Positions 1 through 5,555 of a DNA stretch of 12,276 bases are shown here, piece by piece. Every line of letters starts with the position of its first letter. The first letter of the stretch is position 1. The notes beneath the pieces were generated by a model, which was given only the letters and a program-made list of their open reading frames with translations, was not told the origin of the DNA and did not search any database. Both the position numbers and the translations under genes were made by a program. Source of the stretch: CAYMDD01 sp964409675 (GTDB lineage Bacteria > Pseudomonadota > Alphaproteobacteria > Rickettsiales > SXRF01); assembly GCA_964409675.1 (NCBI GenBank), contig CAYPEF010000069.1, positions 1 through 12,276 of the forward strand, read 5' to 3'.

Positions 1-324
1 TTCGGCACCAACGATTTAACGCAAACCACCTTCGGCATCTCCCGCGACGACTCGACCTCGTTCATCGAAGCCTACAAGCAACGCGGCATCGTGGAAGTGG
101 ACCCGTTCGTATCACTGGACCGCTCCGGCGTCGGCGAACTCATCCAGCTCGCCGCCGAACGTGGCCGCAAAACGCGCAATGGCATCAAGCTCGGCATTTG
201 CGGCGAACATGGCGGCGACCCGTCCTCCATCGCCTTCTGCCAGATGGCGGGGCTGGATTATGTCAGCTGCTCCCCCTACCGCGTGCCGGTGGCAAGGCTG
301 GCGGCCGCGCAGGCGGCGCTTTAG
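1..324 (+). CDS. ppdK: Pyruvate, phosphate dikinase, C-terminal end (partial)
   Basis: This is the last 107 codons of pyruvate, phosphate dikinase, which interconverts pyruvate + ATP + Pi with phosphoenolpyruvate + AMP + PPi in the cytoplasm. The reading frame is open from base 1, so the start lies outside the window. Visible family signatures are GTNDLTQ right at the left edge and CGEHGGDP around codon 67; the Cys of the latter (199-201) corresponds to the catalytic Cys of the PEP/pyruvate domain. The end, YVSCSPYRVPVARLAAAQAA, is the usual C-terminus of the family. The TAG stop at 322-324 overlaps the TAA stop of the opposite-strand gene, so the two genes meet tail to tail with no spacer and no room for a separate terminator. 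PEP synthase is the main alternative, but the C-terminal wording fits PpdK better. Confidence 0.93.
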   Translation, partial: FGTNDLTQTTFGISRDDSTSFIEAYKQRGIVEVDPFVSLDRSGVGELIQLAAERGRKTRNGIKLGICGEHGGDPSSIAFCQMAGLDYVSCSPYRVPVARLAAAQAAL

Positions 325-971
325 CGGGAAGTGCGCCCGCTACTGCGGTTACGTGAAATTTGCTGTGTTATTTGTAAAAAATCTTCGCGAATGTAACCGT
401 AGGCTTTTTCAGCAAAATGGTAACGGTCTTCCCAATCCCTCTCCCGCGTATTAAGTTTGGTTTTGCGTACAGGCGGATTTTCTGAGTCATCCATATACAG
501 TTCTTCAATATCACGCTTCTTCTCATTTATCATAGCCGCTGCCACCTCTTGCCCAATAGCAATGGCTTTACGCTGGGTTTTATTAAGCGCGGCAACATCA
601 CCTCTTTCGGCCAATATTTTTAACGCCGGAATAATATTATTTAGTTCATCTTTGTTAAAACTCTGCAATGGCGAGTCAGTTTGACAGAGTTGGTCAATGA
701 GTTTCGGTAATTCATTTTCAAAATATGTAACAGGTGGATAGGAGCCACTTTTAAACGTTTCATAATCAGTAACACGGTTTAAAATCCGTTGCGCTACCGT
801 CATGAGTTGATCCGCTTCAAGCGCATACTTTGCATTGCGCTCCACTTCTTCTGGCGAATATTCGTGATTATCTGTGGATTTTCTGAAGTGACTTCTATAA
901 GCAGTCGGAGCGAAATTTTTCCTCCAATTACCACGTAGTGTATGAAATGAGCGCTCAACCGGATTTGCCAT
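321..971 (-). CDS. Hypothetical 216-residue protein, AT-rich, unrecognised
   Basis: I do not recognise this protein. It is soluble-looking, rich in charged residues, with no signal peptide or membrane segment. Residues 40-150 look largely helical (for example a stretch EVERNAKYALEADQLM and a later KTQRKAIAIGQEVAAAMINE), and the C-terminus is basic (QQISRNRSSGRTSR). An AAGGAA ribosome binding site lies at 976-981, five bases before the ATG at 971, and supports this start. Base composition is clearly lower in GC than ppdK, sodB or thrB, and it sits in the same AT-rich island as the second half of the neighbouring gene, which suggests acquisition by transfer. The last codons overlap the ppdK stop, so the tail could have been extended when the island arrived. 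A promoter-like pair at 1009-1036 would let it be expressed on its own. Confidence 0.7.
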   Translation of the reverse strand: MANPVERSFHTLRGNWRKNFAPTAYRSHFRKSTDNHEYSPEEVERNAKYALEADQLMTVAQRILNRVTDYETFKSGSYPPVTYFENELPKLIDQLCQTDSPLQSFNKDELNNIIPALKILAERGDVAALNKTQRKAIAIGQEVAAAMINEKKRDIEELYMDDSENPPVRKTKLNTRERDWEDRYHFAEKAYGYIREDFLQITQQISRNRSSGRTSR

Positions 972-1008
972 ATAATTCCTTAATCATTACGGTATCCAAA
1001 TTAGCGTT

Positions 1009-1036
1009 ATCATAGCAGATAATCATTAATAGTTAA
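1009..1036 (-). promoter_or_regulatory. Candidate sigma70 promoter for the 216-residue gene
   Basis: On the minus strand, TTAACT (1036-1031) and TATGAT (1014-1009) are separated by 16 bases and lie about 38 bases upstream of the ATG at 971. The -35 box overlaps a 13-base near-palindrome, GTTAATAATTAAC at 1032-1044, and the pair lies partly inside the 3' end of the upstream gene. In AT-rich DNA such matches occur by chance, so this is only a candidate. Confidence 0.35.
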
Positions 1037-1739
1037 TAATTAACCTGATAAGTAGTATAAATTTTGCAGGGAAACTAACGCTCGTTAAGCAATATCCCTT
1101 TGATAAAATTATATTTTTTTTAATCATCTTTCGCCCTGCACTTGGAATATTCTTCCATTGGTCGCACTGTTCAACCTGCTGTACATATGTTTTTATCTTT
1201 TGAAGCCCACCTTCTTTGTATGTTTTTGAATTTGAATAAGAAAATTTCTTAAGTAAGTAAAGCGCACCAACTGGCGCAATGTTATCTGGTACATATTTCT
1301 CTTTGCCCACAACCATATCCATAAATAAGCACAATATGCGCCCTCCTATGGATTCACAAAATGTGATCCAGTGTTCAGCATCCGCAAACCCCGACTCTGC
1401 AAACTCCCCCTCATACGCATCCAGTATCACCTCAAAATGCTCCCTATTCAGCCGCCCGTTGTGCGCATAGGGCAGCAGCGCTTCCAGCACCGGGTGCCCC
1501 TTCGGCACTTTGCCCGCAAACAGATCATCCAATCGCTCACGCCACCAGGCAAAGCGGATATGGCCGATCATTTCTTCGCGCACCGCGCGGCGGATATGCG
1601 CCACTTCCGCGTTCCACGCTATCAATGCAAACGCCCCCTCCCGCGCCTCGGCAGGCATGAACAGCGCCGCCAGGTAGCGCTCATAATCATGCTCGCGCGC
1701 CATTTGCGCGCAGGTGGAAAGTTTTTTAATTCCATTCAT
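1026..1739 (-). CDS. Phytoene/squalene synthase-family protein, NDUFAF6-like, short and mosaic
   Basis: The first ~140 of 237 residues match the trans-isoprenyl diphosphate synthase fold of the phytoene/squalene synthase family: CAQMAREHDYERYLAALF, then IGHIRFAWWRERLDDLFAG, HPVLEALL and a helix around ILDAYEGEF (107-113). The two acidic DxxxD motifs of true synthases are absent: residues 42-50 read WNAEVAHIR and 107-113 carry a single Asp. This resembles the non-catalytic branch that includes mitochondrial NDUFAF6, a complex I assembly factor, so terpenoid synthesis should not be assumed. Codons before residue ~124 are GC-rich; after that (below about 1370) the DNA is AT-rich, yet weak family wording continues (PVGALYLLKKF, then a hydrophobic tail). 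The protein is roughly 30-40 residues shorter than is usual. It may be a recombinant or decaying gene. It is divergent from sodB. Confidence 0.72.
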   Translation of the reverse strand: MNGIKKLSTCAQMAREHDYERYLAALFMPAEAREGAFALIAWNAEVAHIRRAVREEMIGHIRFAWWRERLDDLFAGKVPKGHPVLEALLPYAHNGRLNREHFEVILDAYEGEFAESGFADAEHWITFCESIGGRILCLFMDMVVGKEKYVPDNIAPVGALYLLKKFSYSNSKTYKEGGLQKIKTYVQQVEQCDQWKNIPSAGRKMIKKNIILSKGYCLTSVSFPAKFILLIRLIINY

Positions 1740-1850
1740 TTGAAAACTTTGGCAATTTGATTGAAATTTTACAATGCGGCCTATACATCTGCATCATCTC
1801 CGCCATACACGGCATAACTATTCTTCACACATAGCTCAAAGGAAATCCAC
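1740..1850. promoter_or_regulatory. Divergent intergenic region upstream of sodB and the phytoene synthase-like gene
   Basis: This 111-bp gap must hold the start signals of two divergent genes. Toward sodB, TTGGCA (1749-1754) and TACAAT (1770-1775) are only 15 bases apart; TTGATT (1757-1762) with TATACA (1782-1787) is 19 apart. Toward the minus-strand gene, TAAAAT (1771-1766) is a possible -10 box with no good -35. None is decisive. For sodB, AAAGGAA at 1838-1844 is a good ribosome binding site seven bases before the ATG. Confidence 0.35.
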
Positions 1851-2456
1851 ATGACCTTCACCCTCCCCGACCTGCCCTACGCCAAAGACGCTCTCGCCCC
1901 CCACATCAGCGCCGACACGCTGACCTTCCATCACGACAAGCACCATCAGGCCTATGTCACCAACCTTAACAATCTGGTAAAAGACAGCCCGTTCGCCAAC
2001 ATGTCGCTGGAAGAAGTGATTAAAGCCTCTGCAGGCGACGACCAGCGCGCCGGCGTATTCAACAACGCCGCGCAAGTGTGGAACCACACTTTCTTCTGGC
2101 ACTGCATGACCCCGAAAAGCGGCGGCGGCAAGCCCACCGGCGAAGTGCTGAAGCGCATCGAAAAGGATTTCGGCAGCTTCGACCAGTTCAAGGAAACCTT
2201 CAAGACCACCGCCGTCTCCCAGTTCGGCAGCGGCTGGGGCTGGCTGGTGCTGGACGGCGGCACCCTCAAAAGCATGAAAACCGCCAATGCCGACCTGCCC
2301 ATGGCCCACGGCAAAACCGCCCTGCTCACGGTCGATGTCTGGGAACATGCTTACTACCTCGACTACCAAAACCGCCGCCCCGACTTCGTCAGCGCCTTCA
2401 TGGATCATCTAGTGAATTGGGATTTTGTGGCGGAGAATCTGGGGAAAGCCGCCTAA
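1851..2456 (+). CDS. sodB: Superoxide dismutase, iron type
   Basis: Converts superoxide to hydrogen peroxide and oxygen in the cytoplasm. At 201 residues it has the normal length of bacterial Fe-SOD. The four metal ligands are visible: H27 (in FHHDKHH), H79 (in NHTFFW), D162 and H166 (in DVWEHAYY). The active-site Tyr is Y35. Iron rather than manganese is suggested by Q75 in AAQVWNHTF together with Ala at 147 (TANADLP), where Mn enzymes carry the outer-sphere Gln instead. The ATG at 1851 has an AAAGGAA ribosome binding site and the N-terminus FTLPDLPYAKDALAPHISA is the family norm, so the start is secure. There is no signal peptide. The gene stands alone, divergent from the gene on its left and convergent with thrB, with a long hairpin just past its stop. 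Family assignment is certain; metal choice is an inference. Confidence 0.97.
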   Translation: MTFTLPDLPYAKDALAPHISADTLTFHHDKHHQAYVTNLNNLVKDSPFANMSLEEVIKASAGDDQRAGVFNNAAQVWNHTFFWHCMTPKSGGGKPTGEVLKRIEKDFGSFDQFKETFKTTAVSQFGSGWGWLVLDGGTLKSMKTANADLPMAHGKTALLTVDVWEHAYYLDYQNRRPDFVSAFMDHLVNWDFVAENLGKAA

Positions 2457-2461
2457 CCACC

Positions 2462-2539
2462 GTCATTGCGAGCGCTGGCGAAGCAATCCAGCCTTCTACG
2501 CACTGAAGCAGGGATTGCTTCGCCAGCGCTCGCAATGAC
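2462..2539. repeat. Perfect 28-bp inverted repeat (extragenic palindrome, possible bidirectional terminator)
   Basis: The arms at 2462-2489 and 2512-2539 are exact reverse complements over 28 bases, with 22 bases between them; inside the loop CTTC (2493-2496) can pair with GAAG (2505-2508). The arms start GTCATTGCGAGCGC and end GCGCTCGCAATGAC. From memory, palindromes of the form GTCATTGCGAGC...GAAGCAATCC occur dispersed in many proteobacterial genomes, so this is probably a copy of such a repeat. It fills most of the gap between the convergent sodB and thrB stops, where a hairpin could end transcription from both sides, although no T-run follows either arm. Confidence 0.9.
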
Positions 2540-2584
2540 AACTTTACATTTGCTGCTTCCCCCCGCATGTCTTCGGCAAGCAGA

Positions 2585-3577
2585 TTAAATCTCATACTCC
2601 TCATACTCTTTCACACGCTGGTGAAACCGCAATTTCCTGACATACTCCATCGGGTCCTTGCGCTTCACCAGCGCGTCATCCGCAGGTTTCAGCCAGTCAT
2701 ACGCCCTTGTGAGCAGAAATCTTAGCGCCGCGCCGCGCAGCAAAATGGGCAAGGCCTCTTTCTCCTCCATGCTTAAGCGGCGTACCTGCTGATACGATTC
2801 CATCAGCAGCCGCAGATGCAGCGGCATCAACTCGCAGCTTCCCTGCGTAAAGCACCAGGCATTGATAATGATTGCCAGATCATAGGCAAAACTGTCGTTG
2901 CAGGCGAAATAAAAATCAATCACGCCGGTCAGCTGCGGCGCTTTGCCGGAATCGTCCCAACGGAAAAACACATTATCCGGAAACAAATCCGCATGGATCG
3001 CGCCCGAAGGCAAATCATGCGGCCAGTGCCGCTCCAGCCACGCCAGCTCATCAGCCATCAACGCAAACAGGCCCCGCTCGATATCTTCCGCCCGCATGCC
3101 GATGCGCTCTAACAACCCCCTCCATCCGACAAGCGATAGCGCATTCTCCCGGTGCATGGGAAAATCCGCCACGCCGAGATGCATCCGCGCCGCCAGCGCT
3201 CCCAGCTCCGGCATTAACGGCAATCCCGGCTCACTCTCAATGCCGAATACCCTGCCTTCCAGAAACGTCACAATCACCGACGCCTTCCCTTTCAGCATCA
3301 CCAGCGCTTCCTGATTGCGCGTAAGCACCGGAGAAGGGCAGCGTATGCCCTTACGCGATAAATGCTCCATCAGCCGGATGAAATAGGGGAGGTCTTTACC
3401 CTCGGTGCGCTGCTCGAACAGGGTGAGGATAAATTTCCCTTGCGTGGTGATAAGCAGGAAATTGCTGTTTTCTATCCCTTCGGCAATGCCGCGCAGCTCG
3501 CGCAATTCCCCCAGCGCATAATGCCCCGCCAGATGCTCCTGCACCTCGGATTCGCTAATCTGCGTGTAGACGGCCAT
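2585..3577 (-). CDS. thrB: Homoserine kinase, type II (APH-fold)
   Basis: Phosphorylates L-homoserine with ATP to O-phosphohomoserine, the step before threonine synthase. This is the aminoglycoside-phosphotransferase-fold ThrB typical of alphaproteobacteria and pseudomonads, not the GHMP-fold enzyme of E. coli. Visible features: the nucleotide-loop region GIAEGIENSNFLL (30-42), FILTLFEQR with the ATP-binding beta strand, the catalytic loop HADLFPDNVFF (195-205) with catalytic D197 and N202, and the metal-binding IDFYFACND with D221. The C-terminal RGAALRFLLTR and DPMEYVRKLRFH are also family hallmarks. Length 330 is slightly above the usual ~320, with a KEYEEYEI extension. The ribosome binding site is weak, but the N-terminus MAVYTQISESE is what the family shows. 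It follows sdhB on the same strand with 92 bp between, occupied by a hairpin, so it may be only partly co-transcribed with the sdh genes. Confidence 0.95.
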   Translation of the reverse strand: MAVYTQISESEVQEHLAGHYALGELRELRGIAEGIENSNFLLITTQGKFILTLFEQRTEGKDLPYFIRLMEHLSRKGIRCPSPVLTRNQEALVMLKGKASVIVTFLEGRVFGIESEPGLPLMPELGALAARMHLGVADFPMHRENALSLVGWRGLLERIGMRAEDIERGLFALMADELAWLERHWPHDLPSGAIHADLFPDNVFFRWDDSGKAPQLTGVIDFYFACNDSFAYDLAIIINAWCFTQGSCELMPLHLRLLMESYQQVRRLSMEEKEALPILLRGAALRFLLTRAYDWLKPADDALVKRKDPMEYVRKLRFHQRVKEYEEYEI

Positions 3578-3592
3578 GGCTCAGCAGGCAGC

Positions 3593-3658
3593 GGACGGCT
3601 GGCGGCTGACGGCATTCATGATCCGCCAATGGTATTTTCTGTCAGCCGTCAGCCGTCC
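3593..3658. repeat. Imperfect 18-bp inverted repeat between sdhB and thrB
   Basis: The arms GGACGGCTGGCGGCTGAC (3593-3610) and GTCAGCCGTCAGCCGTCC (3641-3658) pair at 17 of 18 positions around a 30-base loop. Each arm itself contains a tandem of about 9 bases (GTCAGCC GTCAGCC). It lies in the only sizeable gap of the sdh-thrB gene string, so it could act as an attenuator or mRNA 3' end stabiliser for sdhB, or be a dispersed palindrome that landed here. It has no T-run on the minus strand. Confidence 0.8.
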
Positions 3659-3669
3659 ACCGTAATCCA

Positions 3670-4470
3670 TTACACCGCCCGCACGGCCAGCAGCTTCTTG
3701 ATCTCGGCAATCGCCTTGGCCGGGTTCAGGCCCTTGGGGCAGGTCTGGGCGCAGTTCATGATGGTGTGGCAGCGGTAGAGCTTGAACGGGTCTTCCACCT
3801 CGTCCAGCCGCTCCGCCGTATGCTCGTCGCGACTGTCGATGATCCAGCGGTAGGCATGCAGCAGCACGGCGGGCCCGAGATAACGCTCGGAATTCCACCA
3901 GTAGCTGGGGCAAGAGGTGGAACAGCAGGCGCAAAGAATACATTCATATAAACCGTCCAGCTTCGCGCGGTCTTCCGGCGATTGCAGGCGCTCGCTGTTG
4001 GCGGAAGCCGGCGTCTTGGTCTGCAGCCATGGTTCCACGGATTCATACTGCGCATAAAAATGCGTCATGTCCGGCACCAGATCCTTGATCACCTTCATGT
4101 GCGGCAGCGGATAAATATCCACATCGCCCTTCACGTCCTCAATCGGCTTGATGCAGGCGAGTGTATTGGTGCCGTCGATATTCATCGAGCAGGAACCGCA
4201 AATCCCCTCGCGGCAGGAGCGGCGGAAGGTAAGGCCGGAATCCACCTCGTCCTTGATCTTGATCAGCGCGTCCAGCACCATCGGCGCGCACGCATCCAGA
4301 TCCACCTCATAGCGGTCCACGCGCGGATTTTTCGGGTTGCCCTTCGCATCCACATCCTCCGGATCCCACCGGTAAATGTTAAACGCCTTCACGCGCTTGG
4401 CTCCCTCGGGCGCCTTATGCGTTTTTCCCTTGGTGACCTTGGAATTGGGGGGGAGACGAAACTCTGCCAT
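3670..4470 (-). CDS. sdhB: Succinate dehydrogenase iron-sulfur subunit
   Basis: Carries electrons from the flavin of SdhA to quinone at the membrane anchor in complex II. All cluster ligands are visible: C86, C91, C94 and C106 for [2Fe-2S] (CREGICGSC); C177, C180, C183 and C244 for [4Fe-4S]; C187, C234 and C240 for [3Fe-4S]. Quinone-site residues matching those of the E. coli enzyme are P188, W191, W192, H235 and I237. At 266 residues it has the ~260-residue length seen in alphaproteobacteria and mitochondria, with an N-terminal extension over E. coli. The ATG at 4470 is preceded by AAAGG in which the first bases are the TAA stop of the upstream lipoprotein gene, only 9 bp away, so its translation probably depends on that insertion. 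It is separated from sdhA by two lipoprotein genes instead of following it directly. Confidence 0.98.
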   Translation of the reverse strand: MAEFRLPPNSKVTKGKTHKAPEGAKRVKAFNIYRWDPEDVDAKGNPKNPRVDRYEVDLDACAPMVLDALIKIKDEVDSGLTFRRSCREGICGSCSMNIDGTNTLACIKPIEDVKGDVDIYPLPHMKVIKDLVPDMTHFYAQYESVEPWLQTKTPASANSERLQSPEDRAKLDGLYECILCACCSTSCPSYWWNSERYLGPAVLLHAYRWIIDSRDEHTAERLDEVEDPFKLYRCHTIMNCAQTCPKGLNPAKAIAEIKKLLAVRAV

Positions 4471-4479
4471 GATTGACCT

Positions 4480-4983
4480 TTAATCTAAAATTTTAATACC
4501 TTTAGGGCGTTTTATTTGTTCTGGTAAATCATCGGCGCTAAGCACTCGTTGATAAGTTCCCGATGTCTGCACCATTACAGCATCACCATTTTTGAAAACT
4601 CGATCATTTTCATTTTGATACTGCACAATAGTTTTTGTTTTTTTATCTTCCGTGACAACAGTATATTCATAACCTTTTTGATTAGCCATGGCTTGTTCAG
4701 CTATACCACCGGCCACTGCGCCAATTAATGCACCACCAATCGCACCAGCTAATTGCCCATTACCATTTCCTACTTGATATCCTGCAACTCCACCTGCTGC
4801 ACCACCAAGTGCCGCTCCTGTGCCAGTATTCCTTCCAGTAATATCAACATTCTTTACTTTAACTACAGTTGCATATTCAACAATTACTGAACGACCAACT
4901 TCATTATAATTATATTGATTCTGGCCCACATTACGAGCGCAACCAACCAGTAGCAGCGGTATCAGGAATAGATACTTTTTCAT
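4480..4983 (-). CDS. SlyB-like glycine-zipper lipoprotein
   Basis: A 167-residue predicted outer-membrane lipoprotein. The signal peptide MKKYLFLIPLLLVGC ends in a lipobox (LVGC) with the lipidated Cys at residue 15. The middle (about 54-98) is a glycine zipper hairpin, GAALGGAAGGVAGYQVG followed by a second AGAIGGALIGAVAGG, the 2TM glycine-zipper pattern of SlyB and of the rickettsial 17-kDa antigen. Before it comes YATVVKVKNVDITG and after it YEYTVVTEDKKTKTIVQ, both matching the SlyB layout, so the family is fairly clear while the exact role is not. The ATG overlaps the upstream stop (ATGA at 4980-4983) and a GAGGAG site precedes it, which means translational coupling to the first lipoprotein gene. 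DNA is AT-rich relative to sdhA and sdhB. Its position between sdhA and sdhB is unusual. Confidence 0.85.
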   Translation of the reverse strand: MKKYLFLIPLLLVGCARNVGQNQYNYNEVGRSVIVEYATVVKVKNVDITGRNTGTGAALGGAAGGVAGYQVGNGNGQLAGAIGGALIGAVAGGIAEQAMANQKGYEYTVVTEDKKTKTIVQYQNENDRVFKNGDAVMVQTSGTYQRVLSADDLPEQIKRPKGIKILD

Positions 4984-5531
4984 TGCAGCTCCTCTTTTTT
5001 CTTTGTGGAAAGAACGTGGATTAAATGCGCGAAATTGTTACCCAGTGCAACACCAAAACTTTCTCGAATTACATAATCTAAATTCGCGCCAAAAGCGGGA
5101 TAATCATAGTTCTGTGGAACAACTAGTATATCCTTATAAACAACGCGACCATCCTTTTTTAAGACATACCTGATGGCAGAACCCGTTTCACAAGTTCCAA
5201 AGAAGCATCGTGGATTTTGAACATCAACCAATGTTGCTTCTAGATTATATTCTGCATGCACAGAACTATCAGAGAGCATACCCGCTTTGCTCAGCGATTG
5301 CATAAGAGCTGATGTCGCATTAGCGTATATTTCATCATAAAATTTGGAATTGAGAGGCTTCGGTGGCAGTTCTGATTGAACAGGCATCACCATTATTTTA
5401 TTTTTAAGATAAAAATCCTTCTCAATCTGGTCATATACAGCTGGTGAAGCTTGCATAGACGAAGGATCTAGTGGTTGGACACTACAACCACTTAGAGATA
5501 GGAAAGCAATAATAAAAAAGTATTTTTTCAT
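4980..5531 (-). CDS. Hypothetical lipoprotein
   Basis: A 183-residue protein with a clear lipoprotein signal, MKKYFFIIAFLSLSGC, lipidated Cys at residue 16. The rest looks like a periplasmic domain: a short proline-rich linker, a strand KIMVMPVQ, a helix with ATSALMQSLSKAGML, strands YNLEATLVDVQ and AIRYVLKKDGRVVYKDILV, and a helix near the end, VIRESFGVALGNNFAHLIHVL. This alternating layout resembles small lipoproteins that often occur with envelope genes, but I cannot name a family. Two Cys (in RCFFGTCET) could form a disulfide. The start lies 24 bp after the sdhA stop, with a weak AAGGG site, and the stop overlaps the next gene by 4 bp. AT-rich, like its partner, so the pair probably arrived together as one insertion into the sdh operon. 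Confidence 0.8.
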   Translation of the reverse strand: MKKYFFIIAFLSLSGCSVQPLDPSSMQASPAVYDQIEKDFYLKNKIMVMPVQSELPPKPLNSKFYDEIYANATSALMQSLSKAGMLSDSSVHAEYNLEATLVDVQNPRCFFGTCETGSAIRYVLKKDGRVVYKDILVVPQNYDYPAFGANLDYVIRESFGVALGNNFAHLIHVLSTKKKEELQ

Positions 5532-5555
5532 ATAGCTTACCCTTTTATACGCATG

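Noticed and set aside
1026..1739. Active phytoene or squalene synthase for carotenoid or hopanoid synthesis
   Set aside because: Both DxxxD metal-binding motifs needed for catalysis are missing, and no other terpenoid gene lies in the window.
1836..2408. 190-codon open frame opposite sodB
   Set aside because: Antisense shadow of a gene with all metal ligands intact; no ribosome binding site or recognisable domain.
2398..2604. Minus-strand open frame of 68 codons containing SLRALAKQS
   Set aside because: It is the translation of the 28-bp palindrome and the end of sodB in antisense; such SLRALAKQS peptides are typical by-products of this repeat, not genes.
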